DNA from: Gelatoporia subvermispora B
Lineage: Eukaryota > Basidiomycota > Agaricomycetes > Polyporales > Gelatoporiaceae
Reading direction: 5' to 3'
NCBI GenBank assembly: GCA_000320605.2
Contig: KB445797.1
Coordinates: 1,949,803-1,994,452, forward strand
Length of the DNA: 44,650 nt
Shown: positions 21,015-32,995 of the stretch, in pieces
How the letters are laid out: every line of letters begins with the position of its first letter
How positions within the stretch are numbered: the first letter of the stretch is position 1
Translations under genes and position numbers: made by a program
Notes under the pieces: model-generated
What the model was told of the DNA's origin: nothing
What the model saw: the letters and a program-made list of their open reading frames with translations, nothing else
Databases searched by the model: none

Positions 21015-23583
21015 TCACAAGTAAATATCAACAGAATCCGGGGTGATGGAGCGAAGCAACTCACTGTACTTTGGTCCTCCTCCGCCTTCCGGTACGGTCC
21101 ATGTAATGTCCTGCGTCGGGACCTTGATATCACACAACTTGCAGTGTATACAGTTCTGCCGTGAGTGAATCAGCGTCTGCCACAAGAAAGGCAATCAGAG
21201 GAAACGCAGTGTACCTGCGAGTTGATCACCAGCTTCTTCCCTCCCCAGCTCTCCGTCTCCGAGCTCTTCGCCTCGGCATCCTCCCCGCTGGCCGTCGCTC
21301 CGCCTTCATCATCCACATACTCATACACCGCCGCCGGGCACGCCCGCCCCAGTAGCCCCGCATACTCTCCCACATTCTTCCTCACATGCTCCTGGCGCGC
21401 ACTTGAGCTCTCCTCGTAGTTCTCCGGCTGGGCGACTGTCCCCTCCGCGCCTGCATCGGTCGGCGCAGATGCGAGCGCGTAGCGACGCACACGCAAATGG
21501 CACGGCTGGTCCTCGGCGTGATTCGTCCCCGTGAGGGCGACACTCGTGAGGAGGTCCGTCGAGAGCGGGGGCTCGAACGGCGGGTACGCGATCGGCTCAC
21601 AGTCGCTCGCACGTCGCGTGTGCGCGGCGTCACTCGTCTGCGCCTTATTGCGGAACGTCCAGGGTGTGCGACCCTTGAGGATGAGAGTGTCGAGCCCCGA
21701 GTACGCAACGCCGCCCCAGAGCCCGAGCGGCGTGCGGAACGACGGGCGCACGTTACGCACTTCGTGCAGATCCGAGTACACCCAGCTGTGGCGGAGAGCA
21801 GTCTCGTATGCGCTCATGTCTGTCGATGCTTCGGAGGAGGGGTCGTCCAGTGCGGCGTAGGCAGCCTCGGCGGCGAGCATGCCGCTCTTCATCGCGTTGT
21901 GCGTACCCTTGATTTTCGGGACGTTGACGAAGCCGGCAGAGCACCCGATGAGCGCACCGCCGGGGAAATGCAGCTTAGGAATGGATTGCAGGCCACCCTC
22001 GTTTAGCGTCCGCGCACCATATGCGATGCGTGTCGAGTTGCCGGAGAGTAGCGTCCGGAAATATGGGTGGTGTTTCATGCGCTGTGATTGGTCAGCACCA
22101 GAAGGCCCGCAAATGCATTACGCGCCTACCTGGAACTCCCTGTATGGACTGAGATACGGGTTCTCGTAGTCCAAGCCAATCACAAGGCCGATACTGACCA
22201 GACCATCCGCCATATGGTACGACCAACCGCCTCCATACGTCTTGAAGTCCAGCGGCCACCCCATCGTGTGCACGACCTCGCCGGGGCGGTACTGTGAGGG
22301 GTCGACCCTCCACACCTCCTTCACACCTATACCGTATGTCTGTGGGTCGCGCCCCTCGCGAAGCCCAAACCGGCGTATCGCCTCCTTGCTGAGCGAGCCG
22401 TGCGCACCTTCCGCGAGGAGTGTGACGCGCGCGCGGAACTCCATGCCGGGCTCGAATGCGTCCTTCATGCGACCCGCGCGGTCGAGCCCCACCTCGTTCG
22501 TGCGCACACCCAAGATACTACGCCCATCGTCAGAATAGACGAGCCCCGCGCCAGCAAAACCGGGATACACCTCGACGCCGAGCTCCTCCGCGATCGCGCC
22601 GAGCCACGCAGTTACGCGCGAGAGCGACACTATGTACGTTCCGAGCTTAGCCATCTGTGGCGGCTGTGGGATGCGGAAGGAGCGGTTAGAGGTAAGGAAA
22701 CGCATCGAAGTGCGTGTCGTGGGTTGCGTCAGAGGGTGGTCGGGACGAGACTGCCAGTCCGGGAGGAGCTCATTGAGGGCGCGCGGTTCGATGACGGCCC
22801 CGGACAAAATGTGCGAGCCTGTGGTCAAGTACGTTAGTCTCATGCGAAGATGTATGTGCAGAGCATCAATGAAGGTCGAGTTCTGTGTAGTTCCAGCAAA
22901 CATGGATCAATGTCTTGCACGCCATTGGAATCTCATTACATGCTCCACGGGACTGCAGAGTGGCAGCAAGGCTCGACCAGAGGCGAAATGCCATTTCCAA
23001 CAGGCCGGCCATATGTCATGGGTAGCCAGAGGGCCGTTGAGGGGATCCGAGAGTCATTCTGAAGCCTCCAATTCCGAGGCCTTCAAAAGTCGCTGCCAGA
23101 CGTCAGACCAGAGCCATTTCGCGTAACAGGGGACGGCCAGAGCACACAACAGACCTGCAATGAATCGTTCTCAGATTACAGTGCCAAAGTGTCTACTCTG
23201 AGCGCCCCTCTCGCAAGCAGCTCGTTAAAGTGCATATATATAGACTTCTCGAGCAACACAGGGAAATAATTCGAGCTTACAAAGGTCGAGTATCCCGTAG
23301 GAATGGTGAAGGCGGATACTGACTCGACTATGGACATACCTATCTCCGCGCCTTTCTCGAGAACGACGACGCGCACCTCGCGGCCCTTTTCTTGTTCGAG
23401 CTGCTTGAGACGGATGGCAGCGCTGAGACCTGCCGGGCCTCCACCCACGATGCATACGTCGACCTCATCTGATGCCCGCTCCACATTATTCGGGTCGAAC
23501 AGCTCTCGTCGTCGGTGTGTAGATGCATGAAGTGACCGCGCAGAGCGGAGAAAAGTCGATGGCCGCGCTCGCCGTCGGAGCAT
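21015..23583 (-). CDS. ETFDH: Electron transfer flavoprotein-ubiquinone oxidoreductase, mitochondrial
   Basis: Four exons (23583-23340, 22818-22130, 22081-21215, 21155-21015) encode 646 residues, normal for the family. The start is an Arg/Ser-rich presequence ([20 protein letters not shown]), then the FAD Rossmann motif [20 protein letters not shown] (GxGxxG at 47-52) and EKGAEIG. Next come [36 protein letters not shown], and [20 protein letters not shown] with [14 protein letters not shown]. The C-terminal 4Fe-4S site has CPAAVYEY and [19 protein letters not shown], ending GGGGP. It carries electrons from fatty-acid and amino-acid dehydrogenases through ETF to ubiquinone at the inner mitochondrial membrane. 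Intron 1 is unusually long (521 nt); the second exon's frame stays open into it up to an ATG at 22903, which would make a form lacking the FAD motif. Divergent from the transporter gene. Confidence 0.95.
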
Positions 23584-23981
23584 CGTGCTCGCTGTCTACG
23601 ACGTTGAGCAAGGGGTCGTAGGTGACGGAAGAGACGATGGTGAGGAGCTCAGTGGCTGAGTCGATCTAGTCGAGCGACTTGTCCGGCAGCCAATCACCGG
23701 TTCCCAAATGCACGCCCCACGTGGTTCAGGCACGTGCCAGTTACCCCGGAGTGTCATCGGTCGCGACTCGGTCACGGACGGGGACCCCGGACAGTATGAT
23801 TACTGCGTGCTCGCTGTCGCCACCAGCGCCCAAGTTACTGCCTTCGCCGTCGCGCACGACGTCCACAGGCGTCTGCACGACGTCGCTACCTTCATGAGCT
23901 CCCTTCAAACACTGTCACTCGACCATCTACACTAATCTCATCTGACCTGTTGCCGACGGCTGTCTTGCCACCGTTCATTCA
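23584..23981. promoter_or_regulatory. Divergent promoter region, ETF-QO / sugar transporter
   Basis: 398 bp between two start codons facing away from each other. Contains CACGTG within GCCCCACGTGGTTC near 23715, a candidate E-box, plus CAGGCACGTGCCAG (CACGTG again) near 23730. Factor binding is not shown. Confidence 0.45.
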
Positions 23982-26733
23982 ATGACTGGCTTCTCCGCCA
24001 TCCCCCTTGCTGAGGACGGCGGTGAGCGCGACGGTTCGACACATCTTGCTGGGGTTGCGAAGATCATTGGTCCAAAATGGCTTCAACTACCTGCTATAAC
24101 TATTGGCCTGCTCGGTGTGCAAGTGTTCTGGTCCATAGAAATGTCATACGGTATACCCTCTCGTACCTTGCGATTCCATTCGTCTCCTGAATTAGGGATG
24201 CCTCGGTAGGCACGCCATACCTCATCTCTCTAGGCCTGTCAAAGTCTGCAGTTGCGATGGTCTTTCTTGCTGGGCCGTTGTCCGGTTTGGTGGTCCAGCC
24301 CCTCATCGGTACGCTGTTTTGCTTCCGCAGATTATCGCGCTAGCTGTAACCGCCCACACGCAGGCGTCCTCGCCGATAATTCAAAATCACGCTTTGGCCG
24401 GCGGAGACCGTATATGCTCCTCGCCGCGAGTATATGCGTCTTCGCGATGCTTCTGCTTGGATTCACGCGACCATTTGCAAGCATCTTCACGAGTTCCGGT
24501 ACCATAGCTGTATGTTTGCGGTCTTGCCGCTAAGTCTGGGCTACTGCTGAGCTCATGCGGTTTTTGGTCTGCAGAATGAGTTGTTGACGATCATACTTGC
24601 TATACTCGCTCTGTTTTCCATTGATTTTTCGATCAATGCAGGTGAAGGCTGCATCATATCTCACCATGCTTCTGACGAGCCAACCACTTATGATAATATG
24701 CAGTCCAAGCTGTGGACAGAGCACTCCTCGTAGATACCCTGCCCACATCGGAGCAAGCTGACGGTAACGCCTGGGCCGCACGTATGCTCGGCATTGGCAG
24801 TGTCGCAGGATATTTTATGTCAGTATATGTTCCCAATCTTCACACTTGAAACTCATCTCGATGTTTGTTCAGCGGCAATGTTGACCTAACGTCAACCTTC
24901 TGGTTTATTGGCGAGACGGAGCTTGAAGTGCTCTCTGTCATTGGTTCCTTCCTTCTCGTTGCCACACACTGCATCACGGCCTTTTGCACGAAGGAGCGGG
25001 TAGTAATAGCTAGCAAGTGTGTCGTGTTAGTCACAGTCATACCGTTCCATATTCTAACAGTCCTAGTAATCCCAGCAGACGGCCGAACAAGAGTTTTCTC
25101 AAGGAACTCAAGGATATCTGGGACAATGCTCGGACACTGCCATCTATCATTCGCCAAATAGTATGCATACGTCTTGTCGAACGTATCATCTACTAACCCC
25201 TGTGCTCCGTCCGTAGTGCTTAATTCAGTTCTTGTACGTCGCCCATCTTCCTACATAGCCTCCCCCACTGATACACTTGCTCTACCTCAGCGCATGGGTC
25301 GGCTGGTTCCCCGTGCTATTCTATACGACTGCCTTCATCGGTGAACTGCACAAGCGCAACGCACCGCTCCCGTCTACCGATGCCGAGCAAGAGGCTCTCG
25401 ACGCCGAGGCAACGCGGCTCGGTTCGCGCGCGCTCTTCTACAGCTCAATCCTCAGCCTCACAGCGAACATCATTCTACCCTTTTTTGTGCGCGAAGCGCG
25501 GAGCAGCCGAGTACTTGACGGGCGGCTCGCATTGCGTAGACACGCATGGTGGCGGCGATGGTATGAAAATATGAAAACATACCTCGCGACGCTGTGGGCA
25601 GTGAGCCACCTAGTCTTTGCGGTGTGCATGGCGGCGACATTGTGAGTACATACTGACGGGTCTACTGTCTCTGCATACACCCGGCTGATTAATCACAGCT
25701 TCTACTCGAGCGTACCCGGCGCGACAATCTTCACCACCCTGACGGGCTTCTCGTGGTCTATCACTCAATGGGCCCCGTTCTCCTTGGTTAGTTGCTCAAG
25801 AGTCTGTGGCTCCGCAACCCTCACTGATCTTTTGCTCGCCGTGCCGCTCAGCTCGCAGAAGCGATCCTCACCGAGCAAGCCACACCCGCAGGTGACACTA
25901 GCTCAATTATGCTGCACGACACACGCACAGGCGATATCGCGCTCGACGCGCGAGAAGATGAGCGGCAGTTTCTCGTTGGGGACGCCGACGACGAAGACGA
26001 GGATGCAGGCCTACCCGGCTCGAGCACGACTCGCTTGAACGAGACAATGCGCCGCCGTTCGGTAGAGCGCGACCTCGAGGACGAGGTGCGCTCGTTCCGG
26101 TCGTCGGCGTCGATAGATAGTGCGGACGGCCTGGGTACAGACGTGAGAGCGGGGGGGCTGAAGCAGGAGGGTGGGCTGATGAAGAACGTGGCGGCACGGA
26201 TGAGCCATCTGGACGTGCATGTGCGGGAGGAGGGGGAGGACGAAGAGGAGGGGCGGGAAGAGCCGGAGGAGGGTGGTGGGCTTGCGGCGAAAGCGGGCAT
26301 TATCATTGTATGTCTCTATAACCGACAAGATTTGCTGAAATCTGTACTGATTGAGCTTTGCACAGGGTATCCACAATATCTTCATTGTCATGCCGCAGTT
26401 CCTCATGACAGGCATCGCGTCGATTGTCTTTGCGATCGTCGACCCCGGAAAGTCCGCGCTCGGGCACCATGTAGGGAGCGGGAACTCGACGCTCGCCGCT
26501 GGTCCGCCTGCCGGAAACGAGACTATGGCAGAGCTGTACGATCTAGCGTCTCGGGAGGACCTGCCGGTGCGTGCCAGCGGACCAAATTCATACGCGATAG
26601 TATTCCGGTAAGCCCCTTCCCTGCAAAGCATTCACATTCTGACAGGACGTTCAGTCTCGGCGGTCTCGCTGCGACAATCGCGTTCGTCTTGACCATCCGT
26701 CTGGCCCGGGAGATTCGGCAGCGGTGGCACTGA
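23982..26733 (+). CDS. SLC45/GPH-type proton-coupled sucrose/maltose transporter
   Basis: Thirteen exons, starting at 23982, 24210, 24364, 24575, 24704, 24873, 25079, 25217, 25291, 25699, 25852, 26366 and 26646, join in phase to 687 residues; exon 8 is only 17 nt. The protein has about 12 hydrophobic segments. The loop signature SRFGRRRPYM sits after GVLADNSK. NAVQAVDRALLVDTLPTSEQ and ADGNAWAARMLGIGSVAGYF are typical of plant sucrose carriers, animal SLC45 and S. pombe Sut1. AWVGWFPVLFYTTAFIGEL follows. A roughly 150-residue cytosolic loop in exon 11 is very acidic (DADDEDED, EEGEDEEEGREEPEE). The last helix is LGGLAATIAFVLTIRLAREI. Likely imports sucrose, maltose or related glucosides with protons; the substrate cannot be read from sequence. 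Confidence 0.9.
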
Positions 26734-26946
26734 CCTGGCAGCGATACCTCATTACGTCTAATTTATTTGCTGTCTCACACTAGCGTACATTTACATGCGA
26801 CATCTGCTAGAATTGTTCCGCTGTCGGATTCTCGTGCCTGTATATGCAAGCGGACAACTGTATATTTCTTATTATCTCGTGGAGTTCCAGGTTGTGAGGG
26901 TACACATTACCCACAGATGAATGTCCGTGAAGTGAGTAAGTATCCA

Positions 26947-28602
26947 TTAGAAGACAGTCCCATCGCTCTCGATGTCAATCGGTGGTCCGCCCGTCGCGGG
27001 CCGCTTCTGCTTCGCGATCTCGCGGCCACCTTTCCAGGTCGCGCTCTCGAGCACCTGGGCAAGAGTGAGCTCCTGCGCACCGAGTCCGAGTTGTTCACGT
27101 ATGAGATTCGCAATACGGTCGCTGCCAATTAGACGTTCAGATGTGACATTGATAACAGGGCGCAGGACCGTGGACTTACAGCTCGATAACTGTCATAGCG
27201 CGCCATTCGACGACTGCAGGGTGGGATGGAGGCAGTTTGGGGATGTCGGAAGAGGAGTCGGGATAGAACGACGCCGGGATCGCCCCGGGACGAAGCTTTA
27301 GGACCCCCAGGTCAACTAGCAGCCCTCCTACACACGTTTCATCAACCAAGGACCCCGTGATATCCGTAAGACACTCACCGTTCCGATACTCGGGCAGGCC
27401 CGTCATATGTTCAAGCCCCTCGAACCGCCATTGGAGGACCTTCTCAATGGGCTCGACAAGGCTGTACGTCGTCCACCCAGTTAGCTTGTGGAATGGCACC
27501 AGCTCATCACCCTCCGCGCTCGCACTTGGCTTGAGGGTACCACACGGCCAGACGTCGCCGAGCGGAACCCCCGCGAATGTAAGGCGCGCGGGCCAGATCG
27601 GCGCGAGGCCCTCGATGAGGGCTGTCCAGAGCGAAAAGATGTGCACTGTACGTGTGCTACCGGAGAGAGTGGACTCGGAATCAAGGTAATCTGACGTTAA
27701 GGGAGAGAGGGGTTGAGGCAGATGAGAGGCGGGGCACGAGTGAGGGCGGGCGCACCTAGTAGATTCCCGGGGCGCATGGAGGATCCGAAGAAGGTAGGGC
27801 GTCCACGAAGCGCAGCGCTGAGGTTTTGCAGGAGTGCCGAGCGGCCGTCGATGCCTACCATAGGGTTGGACGCGCTCACTTGCATCGCAGCGGCGGTCCG
27901 CTCCGGGGTGATACGTGCAAGGCCGTCAGCTGGATGGTCGCACATTAGAGTGCATGGTTGTGAGTCTCCGCCCGGGGCACTTACCGTCGACTTGATACGG
28001 GTTCGCGCGGTCCCCCGAGAAGAAGCCCTTCTCGAACATGTTGATGCTTGCCACACCGAGACCCTCAGATCGCGTGAAAGTCTGGCCGGACGATTCTTCG
28101 TAGTATTTCCAGGAATTCCCAGCGCCGGCGTCGAGCAGGACGGACACGAGGAAGAGGTCGATGAGTCGTTTGCATATTTCCTTAGTGTCGGGGGGATTGG
28201 CGGATGCTTTCCACTTGGCAATCAGTGGCTCAACCCTGGGTCTGCCTGCGTCGAGGTGTCTCCATCGGCCATGTGGAGGGATCTATGTAGACGTGTGAGG
28301 TTATAAGAGCGCACTATATCTGCATACGATGCCAGTGCACTAACCGAAGCGAAACTGGTCCCAAAGTCACGCTAACAAAGCAATAGTAAGCTAGAGTGCA
28401 GGTTGAGGACCAGTATATAAGCCACCTTCATGATGTCGACGCAAAAGGCGGCTACATCTGCCTCCTTCTCCGGATCATAGTCGAAATACTCCAGCTTGCC
28501 CTGAGTGGCTAACACATGCACTCGACCACATCTTTCGCGGATCGCTGGCAAAGTGCGCAAGTATGCAGCTGTCTTCTGGAGGTCTTTAGTGCTGCTGGAC
28601 AT
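26947..28602 (-). CDS. URC4: Uracil catabolism protein URC4 (DUF1688)
   Basis: Seven exons (28602-28426, 28371-28345, 28282-27985, 27929-27756, 27690-27379, 27327-27180, 27121-26947) encode 436 residues. Exon 2 is only 27 nt. Conserved stretches: AAYLRTLPAIRERCGRVHVL, IPPHGRWRHLDAGRPRVEPL, VSVLLDAGAGNSWKYYEESS, SEGLGVASINMF, NPMVGIDGRSALLQNLSAAL, HKLTGWTTYSLVEPIEKV, LPEYRNGGLLVDLGVL and the C-terminal PATGGPPIDIESDGTVF. In Lachancea kluyveri URC4 is needed for the fungal uracil-degradation (URC) route; its biochemical step is not settled. No other URC gene is in the window. It ends 213 bp from the convergent transporter and faces away from CLF1. Confidence 0.93.
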
Positions 28603-28905
28603 ATCGATGGTCGAATGAGTCAAGAATGAAGGTGCCCAACGTGCCTCAGACTCACCCGGCTGATGATAAGTCGGGACATGATCGACCATCCGCCCCCACA
28701 CCCGGGTCTCAGATAAGATAAGATTAAGCTCGTTATCGCAAGATATATTTCTCACGGTAAGCATCCTTTTACCACGGTAAATATCCCAACAATGCCTCTT
28801 TGCGCCATCGAACCCAGCCACACTCTGCTACTTACACCTACTCACCCCATCCCGGGAAGTCCATTCTATTGTCGGACACCCGGAGAGGTGTGATATTCTG
28901 ACACA
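28603..28905. promoter_or_regulatory. Divergent promoter region, URC4 / CLF1
   Basis: 303 bp between divergent start codons. The URC4 frame is open upstream into this region (to 28821), but MSSSTKDLQ is the natural start because the family motif follows within 20 residues. Confidence 0.45.
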
Positions 28906-31734
28906 ATGCAGGACGGAAGAGCACCTCGGTATGTCTAGGCTGCTATACGTCGCTACGAATGCTCACATACAGCTCAGGATCAAGAACCGGGCACCTGCTG
29001 CCATCCAGGTGAATACTATCCACCCTCAACTCTTAATCATTTGCTCACATTTTTTTAGGTTACTGCAGAGCAACTTCTCCGAGATGTATGTGGTTTGCTA
29101 CGTGTATTGTGAAGCCTGCACCTCAATGTCTTTCTCCCGATTATAGGCTCAAGAACGTCAAGAGTCGCAATTCCGCGCTCCCAAGCAGCGTGTCGAGGAT
29201 TTTGAGGAGCTCCACGAGTACCGTGGCCGCAAGCGCGAGGAGTTTGAGAAGCGTATCAGGCAGACGCGGGGCAGCATGTGCGTATGCTTCCCACATCCTG
29301 GCGGACCATACTCTGACACACCCTCAGCAAAGAATGGCTCCAATACGCCAACTGGGAGGCAAGTCAGGGCGAGTATGCCCGCTCGCGCTCCGTCTTCGAG
29401 CGTGCGCTCGACGTCGACCCGCGCAGCGTGCAGCTGTGGCTAAGCTACACTGAGATGGAGCTCAAGGGCCGGAACGTCCAGCACGCACGCAACCTCTTCG
29501 ACCGCGCGGTGACGCTCCTCCCGCGCGTGGACCAGCTCTGGTACAAGTATGTTTACCTCGAGGAGCTCCTGCAGAACGTCCCCGGCGCGCGGCAGGTGTT
29601 CGAGCGGTGGATGCAGTGGGAGCCCGACGACAAAGCATGGCAGGCGTACATTAAGATGGAGCAGCGCTATGGCGAGCATGAACGCGCGAGCGCGATATAC
29701 GAGCGGTGGGTTGCCGTGCGTCCCGAGCCGCGGGTGTGGGTCAAGTGGGGCAAGTTTGAGGAGGAGAGGGGGAAGCTGGACAAGGCGCGGGAGGTGTTCC
29801 AGACCGCGCTTGAGTTCTTCGGAGACGACGCGGAGCAGGTGGAAAAGGCGCAGGCGGTGTTTAACGCCTTTGCCAAGATGGAGACACGTCTGAAGGAATA
29901 TGAGCGGGCGCGTGTGATCTACAAGGTAAGCCTACATACGACGCTTCTGCTCTGCTCCTCAATGGCCCCGCTAAGTGTATCCTAGTTTGCTCTCTCCCGT
30001 CTCCCCCGGTCCAAATCACAAGCACTATTTGCGGCATATACCAAATTCGAGAAGCAGCACGGCTCAAAAACCACGCTCGAGTCCACGGTCCTCGGAAAGC
30101 GGCGAATAGAATACGAGGAAGAGCTCTCGCACGATGGGCGCAACTACGATGTCTGGTTCGACTATGCTCGTCTCGAGGAGGGGGCGCTTCGGGACCTGCG
30201 AGACGAGGGTGCGACTGCAGAGGAAGAGGAGCGTGCGACTGAGCGCATACGAGAAGTGTATGAGCGAGCAGTTGCGCAAGTACCACCGGGCGGCGAAAAG
30301 CGGCATTGGCGGAGGTATATCTTCCTCTGGCTCTTCTACGCTCTTTTCGAAGAGACTGAGACAAAGGTGAGTATATTGTGGTCATAATATATCATAGCGG
30401 CAAAACTTAATGCACCGCAGGATTATGACCGGGCTCGGCAAATCTACCAGACTGCTATCCAGCTCGTGCCTCACAAACGGTTCACGTTTGCGAAGCTATG
30501 GCTGATGTTCGCACAGTTTGAAGTCCGCCGCCTGCAATTGCCTGCAGCGCGGAAAATCTTGGGTACCGCTATTGGAAGCTGCCCTAAAGAGGCGCTGTTC
30601 AAAGGCTACATCCAGCTAGAACTTGATGTAAGTAATCACTGAGATTTGCTTGCATCTATTGCATCTCACACCCTTCTCAGCTGCGCGAGTTCGATCGTGT
30701 TCGTACGATATACGAGAAGTACCTCGAGGTAAGTGTTAAAAGTGACGAGTGACTTCCTTCGACCTACGCTCATACACCGCAACAGTACGACCCAAGCAAC
30801 TCCTCAGCATGGGTCAAATATGCTGAGCTGGAGTCTCAGCTCGAGGACATCGCCCGTGCTCGCGCGATCTTCGACCTTGGCATCTCGCAGCCGCAGCTAT
30901 CCATGCCCGAGGTGCTCTGGAAGGCATACATCGACTTCGAGACCGAAGAGGGCGAGCGTGAGCGTGCGCGCGCGTTGTACGAGCGGCTCGTGCAGATCAG
31001 CGGGCACATCAAGGTCTGGATCTCGTACGCGGAGTTTGAGGCGATGCCAATACCGGTACCTCGTGCGGAGCGTGAGCAGGAGGGAGAGGAGGAGGAGGAG
31101 GAGGTTGCAATGGTTGAGGGTGACGTCGGTACCGCGCGCAAGATCTACGAGCGCGCGTACTTCGACTTCAAGAAGCGTGGCCTTAAGGATGAGGTACGTG
31201 TTGCCTTGGTTTTGTACTCGAGCTATGGCTGATGATGGTATTTGAACAGCGCGTGGAGCTCATCAAGAAGTGGTCAGAGTTCGAGCAGCAGCACGGGTCT
31301 GCAGAAGACGTCGCCAAGGTCGAGGCGATGAAGCCTAAGCCCTTCCAAAAGACGTTCAAGGACGAGTTTGGCCATGAGGTCAAGGGTAAGTAGTCTCGTC
31401 CGCGCATCTGCACGTCTAACAGTACGCTCACACGCCCCATTCAGATTGGGTCTTAGAGTTCCCCGATGACCTACGTGAGTCGAACCCGACCACGTTCAAA
31501 TTCCTCCAGATGGCGCACGCCTGGAAGCAGTCCGGGGGGAACTCGTCCCTCCTCGCCAATCTCAAGAAGGCGAGCGCGAACGCGGGCGGTGGCCCGTCGC
31601 AGTCGGAGGCGCCGTCGTCTTCCGCTGCTCCCGCATCCAGACTCAGCGGCGCGGAAGAGGGACGAGAACAAGATGCTGAAATGGAGGACGAAGGCTCTGT
31701 TAGCGATCTGGCGAGCTCTCACGGTGGCGACTAG
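28906..31734 (+). CDS. CLF1: Pre-mRNA splicing factor CLF1/SYF3 (Crooked neck), HAT repeats
   Basis: Eleven exons, starting at 28906, 28978, 29059, 29147, 29328, 29986, 30421, 30681, 30786, 31250 and 31445, join in phase to 759 residues. The N-terminus [20 protein letters not shown], then AEQLLRDAQERQES, is the family signature. It is followed by about 15 half-a-TPR repeats with W..Y..fE and A R..fERAL patterns (for example [20 protein letters not shown] and [20 protein letters not shown]). An acidic insert ([17 protein letters not shown]) lies in a late repeat, and the C-terminus is a low-complexity Ser/Ala and acidic tail. Clf1 is a scaffold of the Prp19-associated (NTC) complex and is needed for spliceosome activation. 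The first intron acceptor was placed at the second of two AGs (28977) because only that gives PRIKNRAP. Divergent from URC4. Confidence 0.95.
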
Positions 31735-32158
31735 TTTGCATGCACGTATATGTTGTATTAATGTTATGAGCAATTAGCAGTTGCGGGCGTAGCTTTGACT
31801 CGATGATATCGTACGGTCGTAAGGCTCGGCTATGCACTGCTGCGCGCTGTTGTGTGGCGGCACACTAAGGGATTCACACCAGGATTGCACCAAGAGGAAA
31901 CTGTATAGATACAACCAAACCAATGCGACGACAGACAAGTGCTGTGAGACCGAGAAAACCAAAGGCAAACTGGTGACTACGTGCGTACGGCCCAGGGGAA
32001 GAGAGGAGTACGCCGGGAGTGAAGTAAGGTATATGTAGTGGGTAGAATACAATAGGGAGAGGGAGTGACGCTCCGGTGATCTTGTACAACAATCGGGTCC
32101 GTAGTCCGTGAGACAGACACCGCGGGCCCAGGCATGGAGAAGATCTAGCGGCGACGCC
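31735..32158. other. Convergent intergenic region
   Basis: 424 bp between the 3' ends of CLF1 and the E2 gene. It holds only short open frames and should contain both 3' untranslated regions and polyadenylation sites. Confidence 0.5.
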
Positions 32159-32764
32159 TCATGAACTCTCGTCCGCCATCTTCTCCTGCTCCTCCGGGTC
32201 GAGCCAGCTCTCCTCGACGGTCGCACGCACGCGGCGGACGTACTCCTTCATGTTCTCGCGGTAGAGCTGTGCAGCCTCGGCGTTGGCGGGGCTGTTTGGG
32301 TTCGGGTCGTGCAGGAGGGACTGGATGGAGGTGAGGATGGCGGCGACGTCGTAGGTGGGCGACCAGCGGTTCTGGAGGATGTCGAGGCAGAGCTCGCCGT
32401 TGGCGTACACGTTGGGATGGAACATGCGCGAGAGGAACTTGACGGTGGGCGGTTTGTTAGGGTATGACTCGTCGAAGGTCAGAAGTAGCTTGAAGGTGCC
32501 ATCTTCGAATGGTGTGTCCGCTAGTGAGCGAGAGATGTCAGAAATGGTATTGGTTGGAGAACTTGGACGGGAAACTCACCTGGGCCGAAGATGACTGCGT
32601 TCCAGAGCATGATGTTGTCTGGGCATGGGCTGCCTGAGATGCCACCCGGAGGGTCAGTGGAGAGCCGCTTGAAGTCGCGGATAAGTCGTCTGCGGCAGTT
32701 GGTGGACTGAAAGGTACACTGTAAGCAAAGAAAAGTAGTTATCGGCATGTTTAGGACGTACCAT
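32159..32764 (-). CDS. RAD6: E2 ubiquitin-conjugating enzyme RAD6/UBC2
   Basis: Three coding exons: 32764-32762 (only the ATG), 32706-32580 and 32520-32159, giving 163 residues. The start [20 protein letters not shown] replaces the usual MSTx[25 protein letters not shown] and [19 protein letters not shown] follow, with the active-site Cys at residue 88 exactly as in yeast Rad6. [20 protein letters not shown] comes next, and the acidic tail is short ([16 protein letters not shown]). Rad6 with Bre1 monoubiquitinates histone H2B, with Rad18 modifies PCNA in damage tolerance, and with Ubr1 serves the N-degron pathway. The 5' intron directly after ATG (55 nt) uses the second of two AGs to keep frame. 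Divergent from the J-protein gene, 231 bp apart. Confidence 0.95.
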
Positions 32765-32995
32765 TTTGAAGAAGAAGACAGCAAAGGGATGGAATGGTGG
32801 TGGTCGCTGGGGAAGAGGTGGCGATGGGCTCTGAATCGGTCATTGGCCGCGAGAGGAGAGCTACATGACTAAGCGTACGAATTCCCACGCAATCGGAGCA
32901 AATCTCATCTAATCAACTCAATGCCCGATTGGCGCCCACACTTCGCCACACGCTCGCACGACCTCCAACAACTCTCCACCTCTCCGTCTCTTGCC

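Noticed and set aside
21497..22006. 169-codon plus-strand open frame
   Set aside because: Antisense to ETF-QO exon 3, with no domain of its own.
23672..23935. Short plus-strand frames upstream of the transporter
   Set aside because: They lie in the divergent promoter region and lack a donor leading into the transporter's first exon.
25848..26631. Minus-strand frames opposite the transporter's acidic loop
   Set aside because: Ser/Pro-rich frames are the expected antisense of GAG/GAC-rich coding sequence.
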